Assembly (NCBI RefSeq): GCF_029227915.1
Contig: NC_079877.1
Span: 30,715,851-30,779,850 of the forward strand
Reading direction: 5' to 3'
Source: Hydractinia symbiolongicarpus
Taxonomy: Eukaryota > Cnidaria > Hydrozoa > Anthoathecata > Hydractiniidae
DNA: 64,000 nucleotides
A program made the translations under genes and the position numbers. Position 1 is the first letter of the stretch; every line of letters starts with the position of its first letter. The notes beneath the pieces were generated by a model. That model was given only the letters and a program-made list of their open reading frames with translations. It was not told the origin of the DNA and did not search any database. Positions 46,201-57,961 of the stretch are shown piece by piece.

Positions 46201-49200
46201 CCTGTAAAAATAAATTTTGTGAATTTTGTAAAAATGGAATTTCATAACATTTATTTTTTATACTAATTTCAAGAGGTTTTATGTAACAGAAAAGACAGCT
46301 TAACTTTGAATGTGTCCAAAAATACTGAACCAGGCCAAAATTTGTGTCCACAAAGTAAATGTTTTTGTGACTGTGTGACTAGGGCCAACCTGAGACAAAC
46401 ATTAGGTCAATTTCCTCAAGATAACCTACCATTGCAATCAATAGGTTTATGAGTCCTGTCAAAAATAATTTAAACCTTAATATATCCTTTATATACATAT
46501 ATTTATGTACATATATTTTAATTAGTGTTTCATACTACACACTGGTTAACTAATTAAGAAAAACAAGTATATGGTTAAGCAATTGGTGACGTTATCAAAT
46601 TTCAACTAACTGTGACTTTTTGCTTCACTAATTAAGTGTGCCAATGATGTAGATCTAGGTAACTCAGGAGGAAAAATCACCTTACATCATCTTATTAAAC
46701 AGAATTTTTTTTCTAAATAGCAACTTTCTCAATAAGCTTTAACGCAAATAATTTTTACGAAGGTTAGCAAAAAATGAAAATAAAAAAATAAAAATGAAAA
46801 TAAAGTCCTGCAAAACCTTGAAAGGTATTATAATCCACATCATTTATTTATAATTTTATAAGCATATAAAAGTATGTTGTGATTTCACATATCTCCAGGC
46901 ATTAATTTTAAAAACTTTTAGGTGCTCCAAAAAAGCAAAAACAACCAGAAATCATCCAAGTGATAACTAAAGATATGATTAGAAAGTTAAGGTATAAATT
47001 GATGCTTTCTGTAATAAAAATATACCATATTTATTATACAAAATTTCAAATATAAATGTTTGTTTCTTTTTTGTAGAGTTCCAAGAGACGATCCATCTGG
47101 TCAATCACTTATAATTACATCTGAGCAGTTTTCTAGAATAAGAGTAGGTCCTTGTGTACGAAATAACCATTTCATACAGTAATGCATCTTGTAAGCCTAT
47201 ATTTTCTTTATGAGAGCATTACTGGATAAAATTAAAAGTACTAAGCAATTTAGGACAGCATCAAGTTGGATTCTCTGATATTATCTGCTATCAGTTATAT
47301 ATCTCCTGGGTAGTTCCTAAAATAAAGGGTTAATTTTATTTTTAAAACTATCCAAAATTTTAATAGATTGGAAAAATTGATCATAGATTCATGTAAACAA
47401 CAAGCCACAAGATGCTTTACTGTTTATGGCACATTACATTTTGAAATGCAAAACAAAAACAACAAACTTTATGTTAGTCTTTAAAAAATGTATCTAAGGT
47501 TCTAATAACTAAAAAAGGACTAAGTATATACATCACACTTAAATTTGTATTTTCGGCTATTGTGTGTAATTTTAAAGTTAAAACAATTATTTTCTTCAGT
47601 TGTTTACAGTGCATGTTATCAGCAGTCTTTGTTATTCTGCGAGAGTGTTCAGACTTATGAGTTTTATTTCATTTAGAATTCTTCAAAGGTCTTAACCAAG
47701 AAGGAAAGAGAAGCTTTGCATGCACAGATGAAATACGAGAAAAAAAAGTTGCAAGAAAGTGCAGAAGAAAGAAAGAATTTCATGCAACAAATGGAATTGA
47801 CCAGAAAACAAAATGAGAAACTTTCTGACCTAGAACTGGTAACATACTTTTATTTGTTAACTATTTAGCTGCTCTCACATCGTAAGTCTTTTAAGTAACA
47901 AAATATGAGAAAAAATAGGATTGGCCCCATAGAACATAGAAATGAAAATCTTATTTTTTTTTACAGAAAAAAAAGTAAGCAAACACCATGAGGAGTGTCA
48001 TAACAAGCAATTTATTTTTAATAAGTGTCAAAATTAATTTTTTTCAGACTTAGTAGTACATACCTTTAAAATATGTTATTGAAAGTATGAAAGTATGGCA
48101 ACCTATAGCAATTAAATAAATTATGCATAGCAATGGTAATGCGCGCAATCCATCACTTGCCTCTGCTCCAGTCTCTGTAGTTGTCCAACTGGTGAAGTAT
48201 AAAAGAACACTAGAAAACTAATAGATTTATTCTGTATGCGAAGGAAGTCTACTTTAATTTTTTTGAAATTGATGTGTTTTGTGTAGGAAGCAAAGGAGAA
48301 GAGTGAATATTTGCTTCAAAAAGCACAAGAACAAATGGAGGAGCAAGAGGATGAGATCAAAAAATTGAATGAAACAATATTAAATGCTAAATGTCATGCA
48401 ATTCGAGATGCTCAACTTATTGAGAAAGTTGAAATAAAAAAAGAAGTACTGGAGGAAGATAAACGGTGAGCAGAACATTTGAATACTTATGAAGATGGTT
48501 GTTTGGCCTAAACTATTCGCGCAGATCCTATATAGTTTAAATTTTTACTGCTAATATAAATAAAACCAACTTTGAAATTAGAAAAAAGAATTTGCCAACA
48601 AATTTAAAGAATAGATAAGGGACTATAAGGATGAGTATGTAATGTTCCACAAATTTCTCTACCTTCGTTCCACAAAGTTCTCTACCTTCTTGACACAATT
48701 TTATTAACGTCAATTCTTTTTTTAAAAAAATAGGCTGCCTTTTTAATAAGAGAAAATTTGGCGTCGGGTTTATTGTAGCGGGAATTTATTTTAGCAAATG
48801 AGAAAGAATATATTAGTGTTTTATTTATTTGATTTTTAAAGCTTTGACTATAGGCAAATAAAATTGCAAAAACAAATTTTTATCTGTTATGTAATTTTTA
48901 ATATTTTTAAATTGGCCATAACTCCACCATTCGAAATTTAGAACCTAAATTATGGTGGTTTTTTTTTGTTTAAGGTGGTATTACAATATATCTTAAAATA
49001 AAAGGAAAAAATACTATCAGCATCTGCCCAACTCTTACAGAAATTAGCTCTTAGTTTGAGAAACACTTGATTGGACTTAAAATAGCGTATTTTACCAAAT
49101 GTTGTCAAATTATTCAATTTTTTTCCACACAAAAGTTTCTCCTTCTAAAGTGATGACTCTTTTTTAAAGTTAATATCTATCATAACCTTACCATTAGGTT

Positions 49201-51704
49201 CATTTGAGTGCCCTTGCAGTAAGGTCTGCGTGATGCACTGATTTTATGCAATTTTTTAGATTGGATGAAATGATGGAAAATGATCGTGTGCGTGCATTAG
49301 TTGAATATGAAGAGCGAGACAATGCGAAAAGATTGGAAAGATTAAAAGGAGCAGAAATTTTGTATCAACAAATTGAAGAAAATGAACAATACAATCTCTT
49401 GGAACAAGAAAAGAAAGACCAGGAAACAAAAGTAAGTACACTATGAGTTTAATAGAGAAAAAAGAAGAAACAAGACTCTCTTGGATTTTGAATTTGGGAT
49501 TTTCATTATCAGAGAATGAATCCTGACCACGATTATTTCCAATATTGTTGCAAAGATAAAAAGAGAAAGATACTGTTCAAGGTTGCAGCTTTGCCAGTTA
49601 ACTGTTTTTCAGCAAGCGGAACTGTGAGATATTTTCTCTGTGTTGAAATCGGACGAAACAATAAATACAGAATATTTATGTTTTTAGGCGATGCTTCAAT
49701 ATCTGAATAAACTGCAACAAGAAGATATGACTGCATTAGTAAAAAAAAGAGAAATACAAAAAGCCATAATGCAAGATGTTGCTCGAGCAAATGAGGTCAG
49801 TCATTTTTATTGTTTAAATAAGCAACGTACTTTTAGGTTCTTATTAAGGTTACTTTTTAAATACTTTTTTTGATATTTGTGGTTTGTAATGAATAGAGGA
49901 CTTGAACTGGACAGAAATATTTATGTGGTTTTACATCATTCCTAGTCTGATTTTGAAAAAAATGTTTTGTGAACTTGACAACATGCGTGAAGTGCAAAGA
50001 TTTTTGTTATATTGTAGGAGATTCTAGTGACAAAAGAAAAATTAAAACAAAGAGAAAAATTAGAAGAACAAAAAGTGATGGAATATCTGACCGCAAAGGC
50101 GGTAAGTTCGATAATTTTAAAAATATGTGCCGCCTACTCCTTTATTTCTCATCGTGTAGAAAACAATTAAACCTCTAACACATTTTCCCTATATGATTTA
50201 ATCAATAAAATATAAAAAATGTTTCGAAAATGGTTTCTTCACAAGTGCATAGGTTTTAAACATGATAACTATAGCAAAAATAAAATGATGTTAAATGTTT
50301 TTTTTTTTAATGTTTTTATGCTGTAAAAATTTAGTTGGTAAATATTATGTGAAGGAAGCGTTTCACAACATTTAGTGGATTTGTGTTCAGAGATTTTCAG
50401 AATGTCTTTTTTTACCATTTAGCAGATATGGCTTTCTGTGGTGTTACATTAAATTTTATCATGTATTAATATCATTACCTGGTCGGGAAGTGGTATGAGA
50501 AAGAAGACTCGTGCGTTTGCTAGATTTTCCGCCGTGTTTCTATGTACAACCATTTCTCAATTCATGATCTTGTAAATTATCAGGACATGGGAATTTGATC
50601 AACAACATACTGTATAATAAGTATCGTATAAATAATGTTTCGTTTTTCAGGCACGAGAAGAAGCATTTGAAAAGGAGAAAGAACAGTTGAGATTTGAGAA
50701 AGAGAAAGAAATTGCTCGGTTGCGCGCACAGCAAGAAAGAGCGAAGGATAAGCAAGCAGAAAAGGTTACTAGATATGCGCTACCTATTTTTTATTACTTT
50801 TATATTTGAATTTTTATGTCCTTTTAAAAGTTCAATTTTTTTTAACCTTTCCTTTTCTTTGGCCACCTGTTAAGACTGGTACTGGGTATCGCTGGATCTC
50901 ACAATCAGTAAAAATGCTAATGTTATACCCGTACTCTAGGATGCATTGCGTGCTAAGAGAAATCAGGAGGCAGCTGAAAGAGATTGGAGAAAAAAGGAGA
51001 AAGAAGAAGCTTACAAAAAGTAGGATCTCTTAGCACTTTTTTATTGGTTTACTAAAGTATATAAAACAATTTCATTGGTTTACTAAAGTATTGTCTCAAA
51101 GATTTTACACTTTTCCTTCTTTTTTTAATTTGCAGAGCGCAAACAGAGAAGCAGCTTAGTAATGCTAGAAAGGAACAAATAATGAACAAGGAGCACTTTC
51201 ATTCTGTACAAGCTGGAAGAGACAGAGCAGAGTTCGAGCGAGTGTTAAAGTAAGTCATGGTATTGAACACTCAGAAGTAATGTATAGTCTGGACAAAAAG
51301 GCTATGTTTACAAGAAGTTGTTTTTATTAATAGTTGAAAATAACTTTTTTTCATGATAATTTCAACTACTATAATTCAAAAATATATTTTGCAGAGCTCA
51401 GCAAGATCAAGTGAGAAGAGATGAAGAAGCTGAAAAACTTGCTCAAATGAAACTCTCTGCATACGCTGACGATGTGAGAAACCAGATACGTGAGAAAGAG
51501 AGAGAACGGGTGCGCGCGAGAGAGTCGTTTTTCGAAGAAGGTATCAAAATGGATAATTTGGCGAAAGAACGACGTCAAAAATTGGACGAAATTAAACGGC
51601 GAAAATTAAAAGAGCTCAAAGAAGCAGGCGTGTCTGATAAATATGTTAATGAAGTCGCACGTCGCATCGAAGCTCCGCCGCCATCTTTGTCAAATATGTT
51701 GTAA
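43289..51704 (+). CDS. CFAP45: Cilia- and flagella-associated protein 45 (CFAP45/CCDC19)
   Basis: Thirteen exons join in phase: 43289-43396, 43487-43574, 46922-46991, 47077-47143, 47677-47838, 48287-48465, 49260-49431, 49688-49795, 50018-50101, 50651-50764, 50940-51019, 51136-51249, 51395-51704 (stop). They give 551 codons, close to the human length, without the exon that supplies the start codon; the first exon here opens at an acceptor (43287-43288) with no in-frame ATG. Diagnostic stretches: SKVRSRRYRTVSKTSTVDE, IIQVITKDMIRKLR, DDPSGQSLIITSEQFSRIR, NAKCHAIRDAQLIEK, DALRAKRNQEAAERDWRKKE and the C-terminal RRQKLDEIKRRKLKELKEAG. The protein is one long Glu/Lys/Arg-rich coiled coil. CFAP45 binds inside the A-tubule of doublet microtubules in motile cilia. 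The large second intron carries a piggyBac-like MITE. Confidence 0.95.
43764..44485. mobile_element. piggyBac-like MITE in CFAP45 intron 2
   Basis: Flanked on both sides by TTAA (43760-43763 and 44486-44489), the piggyBac target site, with inverted ends CCCTATTC / GAATAGGG. The interior is about 720 bp with C- and G-runs next to the ends and no transposase ORF. Confidence 0.75.
44718..45015 (+). mobile_element. Diverged partial copy of the 43764 MITE
   Basis: Parallels 44180-44470 in order: GAAACAAAGTT-T-TTG-AAGTTTCAAGTTCT, TAATCC-AACA/GA, TTATAAG-ATTTCAT-GAGATTTT and GTTAAAAAAAACTG-CAGGGG. Only the right half is visible and its terminus is decayed, so it is an older insertion of the same family. 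Confidence 0.65.
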
Positions 51705-52427
51705 ATTCTCATCTTTCTTTTTGTAGTAATATATATATTTTTTTTTAAGAAAAATGATTATAAATTATTTGATTTTAATTACTGCAGAACTGACTTCAAT
51801 TGATGATATGCAAAGATGTACAAGCATATTCTGTGCAAAATTAAAGAGTATGTCGTATGAAACATTTTCATATTTTCTCAATGTATATTCTTGATTTTTT
51901 TTAAATTGTACCATAGGCTTGGAATAATAGATTGTATATATTTCTAATCATATGTGCATTATATCTTTATTTGATTGTTTTTCTTGTAAACTCTATTTTA
52001 AGAGCACATACCCATTATTAATGACACTAAATAACCAAAATGCAGGAATGTATAAGGCTTATAACACAATTCAAATCAACTGGATGGTATACAGGCTGAA
52101 AATTATGTAGGTCAAAATTTGTTATAAGGAATCACCCACCCACCCACTCACCCACGTGTGCTTCTTCCCTCCTCTTCGTACTATAAATCTACGTTTTATA
52201 CCCAATGTGAAAAGTTTCGCGAATTGGAGAGAAAATAAGATATAGGTAATGTCAAATTTTCCTTTACAATAATATGGACAAAGGAGTATAATTTCGCTTT
52301 ACTTTACAAAGAATTTTCTCAGTACTAGATGTTATATCTAGTATGGTAGAATGATGTCATAAAAATCTTACAAAACGAGTCAAATATTATTGTATTTTGA
52401 TGTTAATTAGTTGTGTTAGTTCGCAGA

Positions 52428-55266
52428 ATGAATAAAACGAAAACAGATGTGGATACTCTCCAACAAGTTGGAAACATATGGAAGTTCTTAGATGCAATGT
52501 CTTTAGCAAATCCAGATGAATATAAACGATTTGTTGATCAAGTGTTAAAAGATGGTTCAGATAATAACATGGGTCCACCAATCCCACAAATGGTTATACA
52601 GACTACCAAGGTAATTGTGTTTGAAATCTCTTCCGTATATATTTTGTGCTTGCATGTCTTCCTCACTTGTTTTTTTTAATTTAGAACCTAATTTATGGAA
52701 ACGTTTAGGGTAAGATTTTGCCTAAAATTATGAACATACAAAAAACGTGTTCGGCCTCAATCTCCTTACATTATTATAACACCAGAATAATTCTTTTTTC
52801 TTCTTTTTATTAAAATACATTATGTTTTATTTATTTTATGTCTAATCCGTACATTTGACCAAAATATTTCCCTATCTGTTAAAGAACACTAAGAGAAAAT
52901 TGAAGCCCTGAAAAAGTGTTGATACATTATCACATCCAGCTTCAGCTGAAATTTAGACGTTTTTTATCAAAAAAAAAAATGAAACTTGTATCAGCAGGTA
53001 AACGCTGACAAACATTTACTTGAAATAGTTCTGTAAGATCCCGTCTTAATCCGTAACTAAGTCATTATTTTCTGCTAAAGTCAGGTTTAATTTTTTCCGT
53101 AATATTTCTTTACTTTATCAACAGTGAAATTTATATTTACGCAAAATCCATAGTTTTCGATTGTTTTTATTTCTGTTTCTCTTCTTAGAAAACAAAGATA
53201 AGAAAGAAACTTCATACTTCATACACGGCCCTGTATGATAGTTAATACCCGCGAAATTACCCTCAAAAGACGTTAACCCCTACGGTTCTCAGCCTTTTTA
53301 GAAAACCATGAAATCTTCATTGCTTTTTGTCGAAAATTTTATGTCTTTAAACCCTCAGCGGTGGTGAACTTGAGCACTGCCGCATAGAAAATTTAAATCT
53401 CTTTTATATGGGTCTGTATATAAATATCTTAAAAGTGAGTGATCACAAGTTATTGCCATTAGCCACTTAATGTCATATCGGCCGCGCTGCGACGGCAATT
53501 CGAGTCTAAGGGTTAAGCTAAAATCATTATGAACGCAATTTCGTAATAGATGTGTTGTCGATCAAAATAGATTTTCTGTACAGTGTTGTGATCTCTGCTC
53601 TACATTCGCTCTCTATATTTATATTTGTCTAGAAACCGGAAGTAATACCCGTTCGAAAATATTATATTAACATTGCCGAATGGCGTCAAATGCCTAAACC
53701 TGAATCCGAGGCTGCTCCAATTCCTATCGCGTCGTCGGAGATCAGAAAAGAAGTGATTGACAAAGAGTGGGGATTTCTTGTTGATGTTGTATTAAACCCA
53801 ATGTTATTTAAAAACCCTACCGATACAGATAAAAGCTTGATTGAAATAGTATTAAAATATATCGAATCAAAAGAGTCTCTGTTACTCTCTAGAAAGTATG
53901 AGAGGAGATCAGAAAAATACGTGGGTAATCAAGATAATTTATTAAACTTCTTATGTCCATCAGCTTTAAAGAACTCGTTGGATACTGCGACTAATAGTGA
54001 AAGTAATAATTCCTTGTTTGAACAACTGAGACACATATCAAATACGTCAGAATCAGAGAAGGAGAATGATATATCAAAAAATAATAACAATACAATGGCG
54101 AAAGAAAAACCTGAAAATAGTATTAATTCAACCGGACACGCCTTTGAGCCTATTATAACAGCCAATGTTTTTGAAACGACTTTAAAAGAAAAGAAAACGA
54201 GAACACTAAAACAACCTGTGCGGACGTTAAAATTGAAAACACCAAGAGTTGAAATGTTGGTTAACAAAGACAAAAAAATTGTGGAACTTGATATATACCT
54301 GCCTGAAGTACAATCAGTGAATGAGTGTGATTTAGATCTTACTGAGGTAGGTTGGTGGTAATATTATTTCTTATCTTTGCGTGCGTTAGCGACGAAGATT
54401 TCTTCGCTTTGTTCTTGCGTTGTATATTTTTCAATCAAACACGTAGAAAGGTTTCTATATCGTGGATATTACTCAACATATTTCAATTTCCATAGCGTGC
54501 ATAATAAAAAACAATAAAAAATTGCTATTTCAGTTGCAACAGCCTTATTTCCGCCGAAGCACAGGATTGGGGCGGATTTTAAAAGGAAAAAGTAAAATTT
54601 TAAATTTGCGCTAATTTGCGTATACTAATTTATGGCTTTTTTAATTCTCTGTAACAGATAGTTGTTTATATGGAGCAATTCCCCATTTCCCGTCCAAATC
54701 TATGCGAGTCATTTCGTGTCGCAGCTTTCTGCTCTGTACAAAGATTTAGTCTATTATGTTTTCCTTCTTGTGTGTTGTTGTTTCCACCACAGGCGGGAAT
54801 TTGTTGCATCTGATATAGCCTAGCAGTAAACTAGCTTCGTTTTCATTTACTCTGATTTACCAACTTCGGTAACAGGCGGTGTAAACAATATACTGCAATC
54901 CTTTTACGGCACACTAAGAACTTCAAATTTTACACTAGTGTATGTCGAGCGCTTGATTTTACATTTTGTAAAGTTAAAAAAAGTTCGGTACGAGAAAATC
55001 AAAACAAAACAAGCTGCTTTGCAGGTGGGCGAGATTTAACTCTTCGTGCGAGAAACAAGTCTGTAGTTGATTTAATGTTGTGTAGTGCACGTGTTTAGTT
55101 TTTAGCTATAATCTGTCGGTTTGTTTAGACTAGCGTTTTGTTGAAAGTTGAAAAGAAGTATGAGCTCGACTTAACACTACCTGTCATTATCAACGTGGAA
55201 GATTCTAAAGCAAAGTTTATTCGAGATCAAAACACGTTGGTGGTTTCTGCGCCGTTAGTTTTATAA
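52428..55266 (+). CDS. PIH1D2: PIH1 domain-containing protein 2
   Basis: Three exons (52428-52610, 53633-54346, 55129-55266) give 344 residues from ATG to stop, all phase 0, slightly longer than human PIH1D2 (about 315). The N-terminal helix VGNIWKFLDAMSLANPDEYKR and the following PIH motif region KPEVIPVRKYYINIAEWRQMP match the family. Exon 2 continues through the PIH domain into an Asn/Ser/Glu-rich linker. The C-terminal CS-like (p23-type) domain is VELDIYLPEVQSVNECDLDL plus exon 3 (LLKVEKKYELDLTLPVIIN...NTLVVSAPLVL). PIH proteins act with HSP90/R2TP in cytoplasmic preassembly of axonemal dyneins. An acceptor-like TTAGTTCGCAG ends one base before the ATG, so a 5' UTR intron or spliced leader is likely. 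It follows CFAP45 by 723 bp on the same strand. Confidence 0.92.
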
Positions 55267-57961
55267 ATTGTATACGATCTTGATATAACGGCATTGAACT
55301 TCATCTATTGGCTCTAAGGAAATACACACGATGAGAAGACTGCGAACACGATGTTAAGAGATTGTGTTCTTAGTTAGATTGATTACAAATTTGGTTGCTT
55401 TGTTGTTTGTTGAAACTTTATGGAAACACTGAAGAGTGCATTGTCAACTGGATGTTTGGGACAGTTTAGGGCGTATGTTTGGTGCCGTGACGATTTTGTC
55501 AATGAAAATTATAATCACAATTTAATTCGTAGAATGAATTTCTTTTTTAATTTTTTGTTCCATAAATATTCTGAAAGTATTAGAAAATGTACATTGCCGA
55601 TAGGATATTAGGATATAATAACATATTAGATTTTTTAGTTAGAAATGATGCTAAAGCACCAATGTCAATAAATCGAACTATTACATGCAGACAAAAAATC
55701 GTCAAATGTTAGTCTCTATAATCCCTTTAACATTTACGTAAAAATTTGTTTCTTATCTCGAACAGTTTGGTCAGTTCCCTGATAGTTTGGTGTGGCAATA
55801 AAACAGGTTGATCAACATGCTTAAATTGTGTAACATGTAAATGCAAATGGGTCCTAAGAATAGCGTCCAATAATCTGAAACTCTTCGGTTTTTCGACATA
55901 ATGGACAGATTGGTTGGTTGATTGCCAAACTTCATTAGTTATACTGCAGGGGCTTTACTACGAAACCGTAATTTCGTGACGGATAGACAAACGACACTTT
56001 GAGCTGTTGTAAAAATTCATTGGTACTTAAGATAGATGTGTTGGATTTATTCGACGTTAGTTAAAAAAAAGTATAAAATACAAAATACAAAATACTTGAT
56101 TTCTTCATAGAAGGTTTCCCCATCATTAGATTCTATGAGGAAATGAAAAAAAAATTTTCTAAATCCCTTTTTAAGATGGATGCCAATATTAGGTTTTCCA
56201 TTTCGACATGTTAAACTGATGATTGCAATAATAAAACATAAAAATTAAAATTAAAACCACATTTATACATTTACACATGTATATACACCGATTAAAAATG
56301 AACGCTGTTAGGAGTTCGATTGAGAGAAGGAAAACCGAACCACATGAAACAACAATGACTTTGTTACTTATACGAATAAGAGTTGACCTGGTACTTATGA
56401 ATTTTTCTTACTGAAGCCAACAAAGTCACTTTGTTTTGAAGTATACGCACTACATACTTAAGTGAAAGTCCCAAATCGTTCTGTCGTAGTTACAGTTCGG
56501 ACGTTTTACCAGTTTCTTACACCAGAGGACTTTTTATCCTGCGAAAGAGCACCTTGCACCAGCACAACTGGTGCCGATATAGTTGATGAGTTGTATTATT
56601 ATATCAATTGCACCCAACGTTATTGGGACAAAAAATTGCTTTTCAGTATGGAGATCGACGTAACCTGCCTCGCTATTTGACCGAGCTTTGTTTTTGAGAC
56701 GAAATTTTACTCGCAAACTGAGAAAACACCCCAAAACGAACTAAAATTAATGACATTATGAGTCAATTTTTGTGATGTGAATTGTATTGTCACGTGTGTT
56801 GTTAGCGAATGTTATGTACTGTATTTCAATAATAAATGATGACTCCGAAAACCAGTTTTATACGCGCACGATTGCTTTATAACACAAACACCTTAACTAT
56901 TTTAGGTCAAGTTTTTACTGCTGTATTTACACCAATAAACCATGGCTAAACCTGCGCAACCACGCCGACGATTATGTATAAACCGTGTAGTTACTCTAAA
57001 ATTCCTGCTGTGGGATTAGCATTTTAACATCAGAAAAAAAAATTATGGACAAATTTGTTCCGAGTAATGAAAAATGCAACTTTTACTGCCTTTAATTAAA
57101 ATTCTGCAAACATGCATTCAAAATTTGTTTTAATTTGTTGGTATGTGCGACGGAAATGTTGTAGCTAGAGCAGCTATTCCACACCCTAAAATAAAGTTTT
57201 AACAATGCTGTTAAAACTAGACTTATTGAAAAGAGCTCAATGAGACAAAAAAAAATGAGGGGTCACTCAAGTCTCTACAATAAACGGTTCAAAAGTTATG
57301 TATGTTTGAATATCTCGGAAATTGGCTAAAATTTGACAATTGGGTATATAAATTATAGTTAGATAAATAGCAATAGTGGCACCGTTTTAATAGTGCTATT
57401 TTAGGGGAAATATGTGTATAATGAAATTGTCATTACTCAGATTTTGTTTATGTTGGAGATTTAAAATTTTGTGCATAGTCAGATATATTACTGAAAATTA
57501 TATTACTTTTCAAAATGGCTGCCATCCCTAGCAACAAGGCCATGTGCCATAGCTAGAGCGAGGGATATAAATACGTTGGAGTAAGTACAACATGAACTCT
57601 ATAGAAATTACAGCAATTCCCCATGTGAGACTATCGGCGAAGGGGCGGTATTTTTTTTCAATCCCTATACCAAAAAAGCGAAAATTGCCCCTGGTGGGAA
57701 TAGTCTGGGGGCAAGGGGATTGCCCGAGGATTCTCGAATTTCTATGCAAACAAAATAATGCAGACGTGAGGTGTTCTTGGTTAGTATTGTTTTTTTTGTA
57801 AAGAACTTCACGTAAAATACTTTGACAATATCTTGGCAAGAATGATAGCCATACTGAAAATAATAGGAATAAAATGTTGCGCAAGTCTTTAAATCAACCT
57901 TCTTGTTTTGAAAACTTGATATTAATTTAATTAAAATAATTAAAAATGTTTTGTCTTGCAG
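55267..57961. other. Intergenic DNA between PIH1D2 and the TRAF-like gene
   Basis: Contains the PIH1D2 3' end and the presumed promoter and noncoding first exon(s) of the TRAF-like gene, whose first visible acceptor ends at 57961. No ORF with recognisable features and no clear repeat were found. Confidence 0.4.

Noticed and set aside
53929-54273. 114-codon minus-strand ORF
   Set aside because: It is antisense to PIH1D2 exon 2 and is explained by that exon.
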